64,000 nt of DNA. It comes from CAZSAT01 sp964604675 (GTDB lineage: Bacteria > Myxococcota_A > UBA796 > CAJQPC01). Made by a program: the position numbers and the translations under genes. The DNA is taken from NCBI GenBank assembly GCA_964604675.1, contig CAZSAT010000003.1, positions 1-64,000 of the forward strand, written 5' to 3'. Of this stretch, positions 1-9,231 are shown one piece after another (position 1 is the first letter of the stretch; every line of letters begins with the position of its first letter). A model generated the notes under the pieces. It ran no database searches. It had not been told where the DNA came from and was given only the letters and a program-made list of their open reading frames with translations.

Positions 1-795
1 CCGAAGCCTTGGGTACCGGACGACCTCGGTCCGATGCTGGTGCGCGAGTGCAACCGCGTCCGTCAGGAGCGGCTGGTCGTGCGGTTGACCTCCGAGATCG
101 TGCTGCGCGAGCGCACCGAGGCGACCGCCGCGCTGCGCAGCGGTGTGCTCAGCCAGCTCGAGGACATCGGGCCGGAGGTCGTGCAGGTCGCGGCCGCCCT
201 GGAGGCTCAGGTCGCTGCACTGGGCGACCTCGGGCCGGCCCTGGAACCCTTCGCCAACGACGTGCTGGACCTCCACCGGGTCTCGGCGCGCTTCACGGAG
301 CTGCTGGCCAGCTTGCGTGGCGACGCGGGACCCGCGGAGCCGGAGTGCGCAACCATCGGGGCGCTCGTGGCGGCCGCTCGGGCCATGCTTCCGTCGAGCG
401 CTGTCGGCGCGATCTCCCTCGAAGAAGGCAGCGGCCTCGAGGTGATGGGCATGACGACCGACCTGGGGCGCGTGGTCTGGAACCTCATGGGCAACGCGCT
501 GCAGGCGATGGAGGCATCGGGGGTGGGGGGACGCCTTCGGCTGCGCGCATCGAGCGATCACACCTTCGTCGTGCTCCACGTGGAGGACGACGGGCCGGGC
601 ATGGCCGAGGACGTCGCCGCGCGCGCCTTCGAGCCCTACTTCACCACCCGGGCCGACTCGGGAGGCACCGGGCTGGGCCTCGCGATCTGCCGCGAGCTGG
701 CGATCCAGAATGGTGGCGGTCTGACCATCGCCAACACCCGCCCGGGACTCGGCACCACCTTCGCGCTGCGCATGGTCGCGGCGAGGGTGGCCTGA
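1..795 (+). CDS. receiver-histidine kinase, 5' end missing
   Basis: The frame is open from the first base, so the gene begins outside the window. The visible 264 residues start with KPW, the motif that closes a response-regulator receiver domain, so the missing part is probably a receiver domain. The rest is a kinase ATPase core: an N-box (NLMGNALQAM), a G1 box (DDGPGMAED) and a G2 box (GGTGLGLAIC). No clear HisKA phospho-acceptor histidine is visible, which matches the degenerate dimerisation region of the next gene. The stop TGA is followed directly by the GTG start of the next gene, so the two are probably co-translated. Likely cytoplasmic; no membrane segment is visible. Family assignment is secure, ligand and partner are unknown. 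Confidence 0.85.
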   Translation, partial: PKPWVPDDLGPMLVRECNRVRQERLVVRLTSEIVLRERTEATAALRSGVLSQLEDIGPEVVQVAAALEAQVAALGDLGPALEPFANDVLDLHRVSARFTELLASLRGDAGPAEPECATIGALVAAARAMLPSSAVGAISLEEGSGLEVMGMTTDLGRVVWNLMGNALQAMEASGVGGRLRLRASSDHTFVVLHVEDDGPGMAEDVAARAFEPYFTTRADSGGTGLGLAICRELAIQNGGGLTIANTRPGLGTTFALRMVAARVA

Positions 796-1917
796 GTGCG
801 GCACCCCAGCGTGCTCTACGTGGACGACGAGCAGGCCAACCAGGTCGTCTTCGAGCTCCACTTCCGCGATCGCTACGACGTGACCCTGGTCGCCGATCCT
901 CGGGAGGCCGCCGCGCTGCTCGAGCAGAGGAGCTTCGACGTGCTGCTCACCGACCAGCGCATGCCCTACATGACGGGGGTGGAGCTGTGCGCTGTGGCGC
1001 GGCGCGTGCAGCCCGACCTCGAGCGGGTGCTCGTGACCGCGTACGCCGACAAGCGCACGGCCAGCAAGGCGCTCAACGAGGGCGGTGTGTCCGCGTTCGT
1101 CTCCAAGCCCTGGTCGCCGGATGCGATGGTCCGCACCCTGGACGAGGCGTCCCGGGCCACGCGCCAGCGCCGCCTGGCCAGCATGCTTCGAGAGACGGTG
1201 CGCGCACGAGCGCGTGCGGCCGCCATCGCTGCGGCCCAGGCGCGCTTGCTGCACGACATCGGCAACCTCGCCGGGCTCGTCAACGCCAGCACGTGGAACC
1301 TGCAGGCCTCGTTGGAGGATCTACCGGGCCTGCAGGCCGATCGGCGCTCCGGTCTCAAGCGCTCGATCGCGCGGCTCGAAGGCGTGGTGGAGGCGATGAA
1401 CGGGCTGCTGCAGACCGTGCGGCGTCTGCGTGCTCCCGGGGAGGGGGCGGAGGAGGCCCTCGGTGAGGTCGACATCCGGGAGCTGTTGGAGCTCGTGCGC
1501 CTCGTCAGCCTGCCGCTCGGCCGGCAACACGGCGTCGATCTCGCCATCGAGTCCTTCGAGGATGGGCTCTCGGCTCGGGGGTTGGTGCTCGACCTGGCCC
1601 AGGTGCTCAGCCACGTGGTGGAGTATGGCGTGTTGGCCGCGGCCGGCGGGGATCCCGCCGAGGTGACGCTACGGGTCGAGACGGACGCGGAGCGCGTGCG
1701 GATCCTGGTCCTCGACACGGGCCTGCCGCTGTCCCAGGCCGAGTGCGAGGTCGCCTTCGAGCTGCTACACCAGGACGAGTCGATGAGGCCCGGCGTGGGG
1801 CAGGGCCTCGGAATCTGTCGGCGACTGGCGGCGACTGGCGGCGGCAGGCTCGTGCTCGCCGCCCACTTCGAAGGTGTCGTGTTGGAGCTCGAACGTTCGG
1901 CAAGAGGCTCCCTGTGA
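796..1917 (+). CDS. response regulator fused to a histidine-kinase-like ATPase
   Basis: The 373-residue protein starts at a GTG that abuts the stop of the preceding gene. Residues 1-120 form a receiver domain with the acidic pair DDE, phospho-acceptor Asp53 (TDQRMP), the T of VTAYAD and KPW near residue 110. A helical region follows with LLHDIGN around His153, which resembles a kinase dimerisation box but is not a canonical HisKA motif. The C-terminal part is a weak ATPase domain ending in a GLGICRRLAA-like G2 box. It has the same architecture as its upstream neighbour, so the pair may be a duplication. It has no DNA-binding output domain and presumably relays phosphate within this operon. 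The end overlaps the next gene by four bases (GTGA). Confidence 0.85.
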   Translation: MRHPSVLYVDDEQANQVVFELHFRDRYDVTLVADPREAAALLEQRSFDVLLTDQRMPYMTGVELCAVARRVQPDLERVLVTAYADKRTASKALNEGGVSAFVSKPWSPDAMVRTLDEASRATRQRRLASMLRETVRARARAAAIAAAQARLLHDIGNLAGLVNASTWNLQASLEDLPGLQADRRSGLKRSIARLEGVVEAMNGLLQTVRRLRAPGEGAEEALGEVDIRELLELVRLVSLPLGRQHGVDLAIESFEDGLSARGLVLDLAQVLSHVVEYGVLAAAGGDPAEVTLRVETDAERVRILVLDTGLPLSQAECEVAFELLHQDESMRPGVGQGLGICRRLAATGGGRLVLAAHFEGVVLELERSARGSL

Positions 1918-3920
1918 CCGCGCGCTGGGGCTGGGAACTCGGTCCGCGCGCCGGGCTGCGGGTCGAGTCTGCGGGGCTGGCCGGAGCCGCGTCGGTGGCG
2001 GTCGCGTGGCTCAGCATCGAGTCGATCTGGGTCAAGCACGCGCGGCCGGTCACGCTCGAAGAGCTCGCGCTCACGCTCCGGGACGAAGACTTCGAGGTCG
2101 AGCTCCGCGTGCGTGTGCGCGACCGGGCCGGCGGCCTGCTGCGGCTGGACTTCATCGAGCCGGGTGGACGCACCTGGCTCGGTCCCCTGGTCGAGCGCCT
2201 GGTGCGTCGTGGGGCGGTGACGGACGCCGCCACCGAGCCTGCGCTGGACGAGACCGTCTCCAATCCCTGGCGGATCGACCGACTGTTGGCAGCACTGTTC
2301 GAGCAGGAGGCGCCCGCCGAGATCGTGGCGTCCAACGGCCGCGTCACCCACACGGCCGCCTTGCGGCTCACACCGGGCGCCGAGCTCGCGTGTGCCTGGC
2401 CGGTCGCCGAGGACCCAGGGCCGCCGCCCTACCACATCACCGCGGTAGGCTACGGCTCCGTGGCCCGCTTCCGAGTGCTGAACGGGTCGTGGTGGGACGG
2501 TGTCTTGTCGACCCCGAGGCCCGCGCGCATCGAGCGGTCTCGCTTCCGCAGCTTCCGTCGTTCGGAGCGTGTGCACGGCACCATGGTGCGTTTCGAGCAC
2601 CCGGCCTTCCCGGGGCGAAGCGTCGTGCGTCCGGTCCTGGACGCATCGCTCACGGGGCTGCGTGCCGAGCATGTGCCCGCCGAAGACCTGCTCTACGCAG
2701 GCCTCGAGCTCCCGCGGTTGGAGGTGCTCTGCGACGGCCGACGGGTCTTCGTGGGCGCCGCCGAGGTCCGCGTGCTCCGGCAGGAATCCGACGCGATGAG
2801 CGTGGGGCTGCGCCTGCACATGTCGGAGGACGCGCAGGCCTCCTGGTTGGACTTCGTCCAGAGCCGCGCCCACCCCGAGGTGCGCTCCGGCTCCTTCTTC
2901 TCGATGGACGTCTGGGAGCTGTTCGAGAAGTCCGGCTACTTCAACCTCTCGGAACGAACGCCGGCGCACTTCGCTGCGCTCCGCAGGAACTTCGCCCATG
3001 CCCAGGGACTCCTGGAGCGTGCGCCCGGCGTCGGAAGCACCGTCGTCTGGCCGTCCGAGGACGGCGTCGACGCCACCGTGTCGGCCTTCAAGATCTACCG
3101 CCACACGTGGTTGGGCTGCCACATGGCCAAGCGTCGAGGCCTCGACCGGGGCCGGCACGGCGGCGAGCTGCTGCGCGAGGTGCACTACCGGGCCTTCGAG
3201 GACGCGGCGTTCCTCGATCGCGTGCGTTGGGTGGCCGGCTTCATCCAGGTCAGGCCGCACTTCTCGAGCGTGGCCATCTCGGAGTTCACGGCGCGGTGCG
3301 CCGAGGGAGGCGAGGGGCACCTCCAGCGTTTCCGGGCCGTGCAGGTGATGAGCGACTGGCGCTTCACGTCGGGCGGCCGGGCGACCGTGGAGGTGCGCGA
3401 GCTCGATCCTCGTGAACATCGCCTGCTCGCCGACGCTGTCCGCCGGGAGCGCCCGGCCGCCTACTGCGATGCTCTGGACATGACGGCGTCGGCCTTGGAC
3501 ATGACTCCCTTGACCCAGGAACTCGCCGCTGTCGGAATGGCCCGCGAGCGGGTGTTGCTGGGGGCCTACGGTCGTCGTGGACTCGAAGCGGTGGCGGTCT
3601 TGGAGCTCGGCGAGCCGGGCTTGCACATCTTCGGGCTCCTGGACACGGTGCGTGTGTTCGGCGTGGCCGGACGGCCGCAACGCAAGGTGGTCAATGTGCT
3701 CCTGTCCGCCGCGGGCACGTGGTACGCAGGGCGGGGGCGGGAGCGGTTCGTGTTCTTCGACGAGCATGGCGTGAGCCGGCCCGACATCTCGGCGTCGTTC
3801 ATCGACCTCGGCCTGGCCGACCTCACCTTGTTCGCCGGGCGTCTGCTGCCCGATTTCCTCGATCACCTCTTCGAGATCAGCACGCCGCGGTCCCTCCGCG
3901 GCTCGAGCGACGACACGTGA
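1914..3920 (+). CDS. PilZ-domain protein with a large uncharacterised C-terminal region
   Basis: The chosen GTG at 1914 overlaps the previous stop (GTGA); an earlier in-frame ATG would overlap far into that gene. The product has 668 residues. A PilZ domain is recognisable by RRSER at residues 215-219 and DASLTG at 243-248, the RxxxR and [D/N]xSxxG signatures that bind cyclic-di-GMP in this family. Residues 1-190 may hold a further PilZ-like beta fold. Residues of about 330-668 match no family I can name with confidence; the spacing of hydrophobic and aromatic residues recalls GNAT-like acyltransferases, but I see no acetyl-CoA signature. Lying between kinase genes, it probably couples c-di-GMP to this signalling operon. 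The end overlaps the next gene by GTGA. Confidence 0.75.
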   Translation: MTARWGWELGPRAGLRVESAGLAGAASVAVAWLSIESIWVKHARPVTLEELALTLRDEDFEVELRVRVRDRAGGLLRLDFIEPGGRTWLGPLVERLVRRGAVTDAATEPALDETVSNPWRIDRLLAALFEQEAPAEIVASNGRVTHTAALRLTPGAELACAWPVAEDPGPPPYHITAVGYGSVARFRVLNGSWWDGVLSTPRPARIERSRFRSFRRSERVHGTMVRFEHPAFPGRSVVRPVLDASLTGLRAEHVPAEDLLYAGLELPRLEVLCDGRRVFVGAAEVRVLRQESDAMSVGLRLHMSEDAQASWLDFVQSRAHPEVRSGSFFSMDVWELFEKSGYFNLSERTPAHFAALRRNFAHAQGLLERAPGVGSTVVWPSEDGVDATVSAFKIYRHTWLGCHMAKRRGLDRGRHGGELLREVHYRAFEDAAFLDRVRWVAGFIQVRPHFSSVAISEFTARCAEGGEGHLQRFRAVQVMSDWRFTSGGRATVEVRELDPREHRLLADAVRRERPAAYCDALDMTASALDMTPLTQELAAVGMARERVLLGAYGRRGLEAVAVLELGEPGLHIFGLLDTVRVFGVAGRPQRKVVNVLLSAAGTWYAGRGRERFVFFDEHGVSRPDISASFIDLGLADLTLFAGRLLPDFLDHLFEISTPRSLRGSSDDT

Positions 3921-6900
3921 GACCGGTCGCGCGAGAGGTGAGCTGCCTCGCGCTGACCTTCTTCTTCGACTACCTCGAGTCGCAGGGTCTGGACTCCGAG
4001 CAGCTCTTGGTCGGGTTGCCGCTGAGCCCCGCCGAGCTCCGGGACCGCAGCCGGTGGATGGACTACGGAACCTTCCTGCTCATCGAGGGGCGGGTCGCAG
4101 CCCTCTTCCCGGACCGCGATGACCTGTTCTTCGACATCGGTCGGAGCTTCGCGTCCACGCAGGGCTTCGGCTTCATGCGCATCGTCGGCCGCGCAGTGGT
4201 GTCGCCCTTCCAGGTGTACGCGCAGATCCCACGCATGGTGCCGCGGTTCTTGTTCCCGTTCGTCGACATCACCTTCGAGCGGCTCGGGCCCGACCGCATG
4301 CGGGGCACGTACCAGTTCCAGCGGGGATTCGCGCCCACCCCCGCGTTCGTCGAGACGGTGCGCGGCATCCTCACCGCCGTGCCGGTCGCCGTCGGGGCAC
4401 CCGAAGCCGAGGTGCGGGTCGTTCGTCGGGAGGCGCTCCGGGCGGTCTTCGAGCTCACCTTCCATCGCTGGCCGGGGCCCCTGCTCTGGGCCCGTGGCAC
4501 GCTGGAGCGCTTCCTGGCCCTGTTCCGCATCCGCATGCGCAACCTCGGGGAGGCCGCGGCGGAGCTCGAGGAGACCAACGTCCTCTTGCTGGAGAAGGTG
4601 GAGGCGCTCGAGGAAGCCAAGGGTGTGCTGGACACCAAGGTGCGCGACCTGGTGGTGCTCAACCGCATCGCCCTGGCTGCTGCGCGGCAGCGCGACCCTC
4701 GGGAGCTCGCACGCGAGATCGTGACGCTCATCAGCAAGGAGTTCGACGGGCGGGGTGTGGCCGTCCTCCTGCGCGACGGTGAGCAGGGTCGGCTGGTTCC
4801 CGTCGCACGGCGCTCGGTGCCGCTGGAGGTGTTCGGCGACGTGGTGCGCACGGTTCGGCGCCACGTCGATCGGCCCGGGTTCGTGGACACGCTCCTGCGC
4901 CTGGAGAACTTCGAGGCCTGGGTCGTCCCGCTCGCGGGCGCCGATGGCGTCCTGGGCGCGTTGTTCGTGCAGTCCGAGCACGACGATCGGCCCCTGCTGG
5001 AGTCGGTCGCCCGGCAACTCGGTGTCGCGTTCGACAACGCTCTGGCCTACCGACTGGTGAACGAGCTGCGCTCGAGCCTGGAGATCCGCGTGCAGGAGCG
5101 CACCGCCCAGCTCGAGGAGGCGCGCCAGCAGCTGGAAGCCACCGTCGATTCCCTCGAGCAGGCCAACCAGAGCAAGGAGCGCTTCTTCACCAACGTGAGC
5201 CACGAGCTGAAGACGCCGCTCACTCTGGTGCTCGGACCGCTGGAACAGGTGCTGGCCAGCGCGGCGGCCTCGGACCCGGCCGTGGCCGCCGAGCTGACCA
5301 CGGCGCGCAAGAATGCCCTGGCACTGCGCACCATGGTCGAGGAGCTCCTGGACTTCAGCCGCCTGGATGCCGGGCGTCTGCAGGCGCGGATCGAAGCCTT
5401 CGATCTCGCCGAGCTGATCGACGAGCAGGTCGCGCGCTTCGCGCCGCTGTCGGCGTCGGAAGGGGTGGTGCTGAGCACCGGCGAGCTGGCGCGGCCGATG
5501 AGCGTGGAAGGGGACGTGGAGCTCCTCCGGCGCGTGCTCTCGAACCTGATCGGCAACGCCATCAAGTACGTCGAGGAGGGTGACGAGGTCCTGGTGGGTG
5601 GCTCCGCGGACGACGTCGGCGTGCGGGTCACCGTGGCCGACAGTGGGCCCGGCATCTTGGAGGAGCACGCAGACCACGTCTTCGAGCGTTTCCACCGCGC
5701 GGTCGGTGAGGACGGGCGTCAGGTTCCAGGCAGCGGGATCGGGCTCGCGATGTGCAGGGAGATCGTGCAGCTCCACGGCGGCACCATCACCCTGCGCCCG
5801 ACCGATGGCGGAGGCGCGACCTTCGAGATGTCGCTGCCGGCTGCAGCGCCCGGCGTGGCCCTGGCCCCCATCCCGATCCTCAGCTTCTCCGACAGCGACG
5901 AGCAGCTGCTGGACGAGCGGCAGGTGGATCTGCCCCTCGCGTCGGTGTCGGAGGAACGCGACCGCATCCTGCTGGTGGAGGACAACCGCGACATGCGCGC
6001 GTTCCTGGTGCGCCTGCTCGAACGCCGCTGGGTCCTGACCGTGGCGCGGGACGGGCAACAGGGGCTCGAGCTCGCCAGGGCCGAGCCACCCGATCTGGTG
6101 ATCTCGGACGTGATGATGCCGAACATGAGCGGCTACGAACTCTGCCGCGTGTTGAAGGCCGATCCGGTCACGCGCTCCGTCCCTGTGATCCTCGTCTCGG
6201 CACGCGGTGGAGGCGACGCCGCCCTCGATGGCTTTGCAGCCGGGGCATCGGACTATGTCGTGAAGCCCTTCTCGCCGCCGGAGCTGCTCGCGCGGGTCGA
6301 TGCGCAGATTCGCTTGCGTCGCCTCACCCGTGCGTTGATCGAGTCGGAGAAGCGGGCGTCGCTGGCGGCGATGTCCGCGGGCATCGCCCACGAGGTGCTC
6401 AACCCGGTGAACGTCATCGCCAACTCGGTCGGGCTCCTGCGCGGGCTCGCGCCCGGAGACGACGCGGCGCGCGGCCAACTCCTCGGGCTGGTAGGCGATG
6501 CCAGTGACCGGATCCAGAGTGTGGTCGAGGCCACCCTTCGGCTCGCGCGAAGGGAGGGCGCTGGAGAGTTGCGCGACGTCGACCTCGGAGAACGGGTGGC
6601 CGGCCTGCTGCCCTTGTTGCGGCACCGCATGGGCGACGTGGCTCTCCACCTCGACCTGGAAGGCCTCGAGAGCTTCGAGAGCGACCCGGAGCTGCTCGAT
6701 CAGCTCGTGATGAACCTGTTGTCCAACGCCTTCGACGCTGTCGACTCCAAAGCGGGCGAGGTCTGGCTGTCGGCTCGACAGGTCGATGAGATCCTGGAGA
6801 TCCGCGTGCGCGACAACGGGCCTGGCATCGCTCCGGAGGATCGGGAGCTGGTCTTCGCACCCTTCTTCACGACCAAGGATCCCGGCGAAGGCACGGGACT

Positions 6901-7015
6901 GGGCCTGGCTCTCTGCCGGGAGATGGTTGCGGTCGTCGGGGGGGAGCTCCACCTGGGCCACCCGGAACGGGGCGCCGAGCTCGTAGCGACCCTTCCGGTG
7001 GGAGCGACTCGATGA
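3917..7015 (+). CDS. hybrid histidine kinase with two kinase cores and an internal receiver
   Basis: The start is the GTG overlapping the PilZ gene stop, giving 1032 residues. Order: residues 1-200 resemble the arabinose-binding-like sensor domain found before AraC-type regulators; a coiled coil lies near 210-250; a GAF-like domain spans about 255-385; a second coiled coil near 390-420 leads to a HisKA domain with His429 (SHELKTPL) and an ATPase domain ending near 640; a receiver has phospho-acceptor Asp731 (SDVMMP); a second dimerisation box holds His825 (AHEVLNPV), followed by a second ATPase domain (DNGPGI, GTGLGL). Two kinase cores around one receiver in one chain is an unusual layout that allows an internal phosphorelay. 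No transmembrane segment is visible, so sensing is probably cytoplasmic. It overlaps the next gene by ATGA. Confidence 0.88.
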   Translation: MRPVAREVSCLALTFFFDYLESQGLDSEQLLVGLPLSPAELRDRSRWMDYGTFLLIEGRVAALFPDRDDLFFDIGRSFASTQGFGFMRIVGRAVVSPFQVYAQIPRMVPRFLFPFVDITFERLGPDRMRGTYQFQRGFAPTPAFVETVRGILTAVPVAVGAPEAEVRVVRREALRAVFELTFHRWPGPLLWARGTLERFLALFRIRMRNLGEAAAELEETNVLLLEKVEALEEAKGVLDTKVRDLVVLNRIALAAARQRDPRELAREIVTLISKEFDGRGVAVLLRDGEQGRLVPVARRSVPLEVFGDVVRTVRRHVDRPGFVDTLLRLENFEAWVVPLAGADGVLGALFVQSEHDDRPLLESVARQLGVAFDNALAYRLVNELRSSLEIRVQERTAQLEEARQQLEATVDSLEQANQSKERFFTNVSHELKTPLTLVLGPLEQVLASAAASDPAVAAELTTARKNALALRTMVEELLDFSRLDAGRLQARIEAFDLAELIDEQVARFAPLSASEGVVLSTGELARPMSVEGDVELLRRVLSNLIGNAIKYVEEGDEVLVGGSADDVGVRVTVADSGPGILEEHADHVFERFHRAVGEDGRQVPGSGIGLAMCREIVQLHGGTITLRPTDGGGATFEMSLPAAAPGVALAPIPILSFSDSDEQLLDERQVDLPLASVSEERDRILLVEDNRDMRAFLVRLLERRWVLTVARDGQQGLELARAEPPDLVISDVMMPNMSGYELCRVLKADPVTRSVPVILVSARGGGDAALDGFAAGASDYVVKPFSPPELLARVDAQIRLRRLTRALIESEKRASLAAMSAGIAHEVLNPVNVIANSVGLLRGLAPGDDAARGQLLGLVGDASDRIQSVVEATLRLARREGAGELRDVDLGERVAGLLPLLRHRMGDVALHLDLEGLESFESDPELLDQLVMNLLSNAFDAVDSKAGEVWLSARQVDEILEIRVRDNGPGIAPEDRELVFAPFFTTKDPGEGTGLGLALCREMVAVVGGELHLGHPERGAELVATLPVGATR

Positions 7016-9231
7016 GCCTGCGGGAGGAGCTGGAGCGCCGTGCAGCCGACCGTCACCGAGGCTGGCGCGTGGAGATCCATCGTCTCGACGAGCGGCTGGC
7101 GAGCCGCCTGCCCGACGCCCGGGAGGTGGTCGACGAGGTGCCTCACCAGCTCGAAGAGCTGGCTCGCGACGCTCACCCGAGCCAGGAGCTCAGCGCGCCG
7201 GCGCTGGCCGCCGCCGTGGCCTCGATCACCGGCGGGGCGCCCGCAGCCGAGCTGGGCGCCTGGGTGTTCTATCCGTGGTCGGGGAGGCTGGTCCACGTGC
7301 TCCCGGCCGGCTTGCACCGTCGGCTCCTGGCGTCGCGCAACCGCTTCAAGATCAGCGACAGCGAGCAAGAGCGGCTGGCCCGGGCTCGGGTTGGCGTGGT
7401 CGGGCTCTCCGTCGGGCGCGCGGTGGCCATCTGCCTGGCGATGGAGGGGGTGGGCGAGCTGCGCCTGGCGGACCTCGACACGCTCTCGCTGTCCAACCTG
7501 AACCGGCTGGCGGTGGGCTGTGGGGATCTGGGGCTGAACAAGGCGGTCTCGGCTGCACGGCAGGTGGTCGAGCTGGACCCTTGGCGCGAGGTGAAGGTCT
7601 TCGAGGCGGGCATCTCGGAGGACAACCTGGACGCGTTCCTGCTCGAGGGCGGCGCCCTCGACGTGGTGGTGGAGGAGTGCGACAGCCTGCCCGTCAAGTT
7701 CCTGGTGCGGGAGCGTGCCCGTGCCCATCGGCTGCCGGTGCTGATGGAGACGAGCGACCGCGGGCTCCTCGACGTGGAGCGCTTCGATCGCGAGCCCCAT
7801 CGGCCGAGCTTCCACGGCCTGGTCGGTGATCTGGACAGCCGGGCGGTGACGGGCCTCTCCAAGGCGGAGGAGGTGCCGCTGATCGCCCGCATCCTCGGCG
7901 GTGAACGGATCACGCCCCGTGCTGCTGCGTCGTTGCTCGAGATGCGTGAGCGGGTCCGGACGTGGCCGCAGCTGGCCAGCGACGTAGCGGTCGGAGGCGG
8001 CACGGTCGCGACCGCCGTTCGCCGCCTGTTGCGGGGCGATCTGGAGCGATCGGGGCGCTACAGCGTCGATGTCGGACGCGCACTCGACACCCCCGAGGAT
8101 CTCGACGTGGCCCCCTGGTGGGAGCAGACGGCGGTCGACGAGACGCTCCGCCCTCGGCAGCTCCCGGCGCTAGCGTCGGTACGAGCTGTCGACGCCTCCG
8201 TGATCCGGAGGCTCGTGGCCTGCGCCATCCTGGCGCCCTCGGCCCACAACGCCCAGCCGTGGCGCTTCCTCTGGGACGGCCGCCACCTGGACGTGGCGCT
8301 CGACAGCGCCCGGTTGCTGCCCGCCCTCGACGTGGAGGACGGCGGGTCCATCTGCGGGCTGGGCGCGGCGGTCGAGAACGTGGTGCTGGCAGCGCCCGCG
8401 TTGGGCTTGTCGGCGTCGGTGTCGCCCGGCAAGGGCGATGTCGTCGCGCGCATCCGCTTCTCCGTGCAGCCGGGTCTGAGCCCCGACCCGCTGTTGGCCC
8501 AGCTTCCGCGCCGTTGCACCTCGCGCGAGTCGGCGGTGCCCGAGCGCATCGGCGACGGTGTGCTCGCCGCCCTGGACCACGAGGCATGCGGTGCGGGAGG
8601 AGGCATCACGCTCCTTACCGAGCGCTCGGAGATCGCTCTTGCGGGCGAGCTCCTGGCAGCGACCTCGCGCATCGCCTTCACCGATCGCGCGATGCACGAC
8701 GAGATCTTCGGCGGCTTCCGCTGGACGCCCGAGGAGGTCCTCGCCCGTCGGGACGGACTCGACGTGAGCACCCTGGTGCCGGGCCTCGAGCGCGCGGGCC
8801 TGAGGCTCGTGGCGCACTGGCCGGCCATGGCGGCGCTCTCCGCTGTAGGCGGCGGTGCCGGGCTGGAACAGCCCACGCGCAAGAGCTTCCGTCAGGCGAG
8901 CGCGGTGGCGGTGGTCTGGGCGCCCGGCCGAGGGCGCTCGGCGTGGCTCACGGCGGGTCGGGTGTTGCAGCGTGTGTGGCTCCGCGCGACCGCGCTCGGG
9001 CTGTGGTTCTACCCGTACTCCGGCCTGTCCTACCTGGTGGCGCGGCATGAACGAGCGGGTCCGACCAGCCCCGTCGTGGCCCGGATCGCACCGCTGGTGG
9101 CGGACTACCGTCGCTTGTTCCCCGTCGACGCACCGCGCGTGGAGGCCACGCTGCTCCGCATCACCCTCGGCGGCGCGCCCACGACGCGTTCGCTGAGGCG
9201 GCCCGTGGACGACGTGCTCACCGTGCTCTAG
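7012..9231 (+). CDS. ThiF/E1-like adenylyltransferase fused to a nitroreductase-like domain (Rv1355c family)
   Basis: The 739-residue protein begins at the ATG overlapping the kinase stop. Residues of about 125-300 form an E1/ThiF/MoeB adenylation fold: a glycine-rich nucleotide loop near 128-135, then ADLD, SNLNR and GLNK, matching the Asp, Arg and Lys that bind ATP and magnesium. From about residue 395 a nitroreductase-like flavin fold begins (APSAHNAQPWRF). This two-domain order is that of the Rv1355c family, once annotated moeY in Mycobacterium tuberculosis. The catalytic role is not established; E1 domains adenylate C-terminal carboxylates and nitroreductases use FMN. It ends the signalling operon, so it may be a flavin-linked effector. 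Its stop overlaps the convergent gene in a shared CTAG. Confidence 0.85.
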   Translation: MSLREELERRAADRHRGWRVEIHRLDERLASRLPDAREVVDEVPHQLEELARDAHPSQELSAPALAAAVASITGGAPAAELGAWVFYPWSGRLVHVLPAGLHRRLLASRNRFKISDSEQERLARARVGVVGLSVGRAVAICLAMEGVGELRLADLDTLSLSNLNRLAVGCGDLGLNKAVSAARQVVELDPWREVKVFEAGISEDNLDAFLLEGGALDVVVEECDSLPVKFLVRERARAHRLPVLMETSDRGLLDVERFDREPHRPSFHGLVGDLDSRAVTGLSKAEEVPLIARILGGERITPRAAASLLEMRERVRTWPQLASDVAVGGGTVATAVRRLLRGDLERSGRYSVDVGRALDTPEDLDVAPWWEQTAVDETLRPRQLPALASVRAVDASVIRRLVACAILAPSAHNAQPWRFLWDGRHLDVALDSARLLPALDVEDGGSICGLGAAVENVVLAAPALGLSASVSPGKGDVVARIRFSVQPGLSPDPLLAQLPRRCTSRESAVPERIGDGVLAALDHEACGAGGGITLLTERSEIALAGELLAATSRIAFTDRAMHDEIFGGFRWTPEEVLARRDGLDVSTLVPGLERAGLRLVAHWPAMAALSAVGGGAGLEQPTRKSFRQASAVAVVWAPGRGRSAWLTAGRVLQRVWLRATALGLWFYPYSGLSYLVARHERAGPTSPVVARIAPLVADYRRLFPVDAPRVEATLLRITLGGAPTTRSLRRPVDDVLTVL

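Noticed and set aside
966..3866. Long minus-strand open frame of 966 codons opposite the kinase/PilZ genes
   Set aside because: It lies antisense to well-supported domains and its product is His/Arg/Pro-rich without motifs. Such frames are common when the coding strand has GC-rich third positions.
3863..6961. Minus-strand open frame of 1032 codons opposite the hybrid kinase
   Set aside because: Same length class as the sense gene but with no recognisable domain; an antisense shadow.
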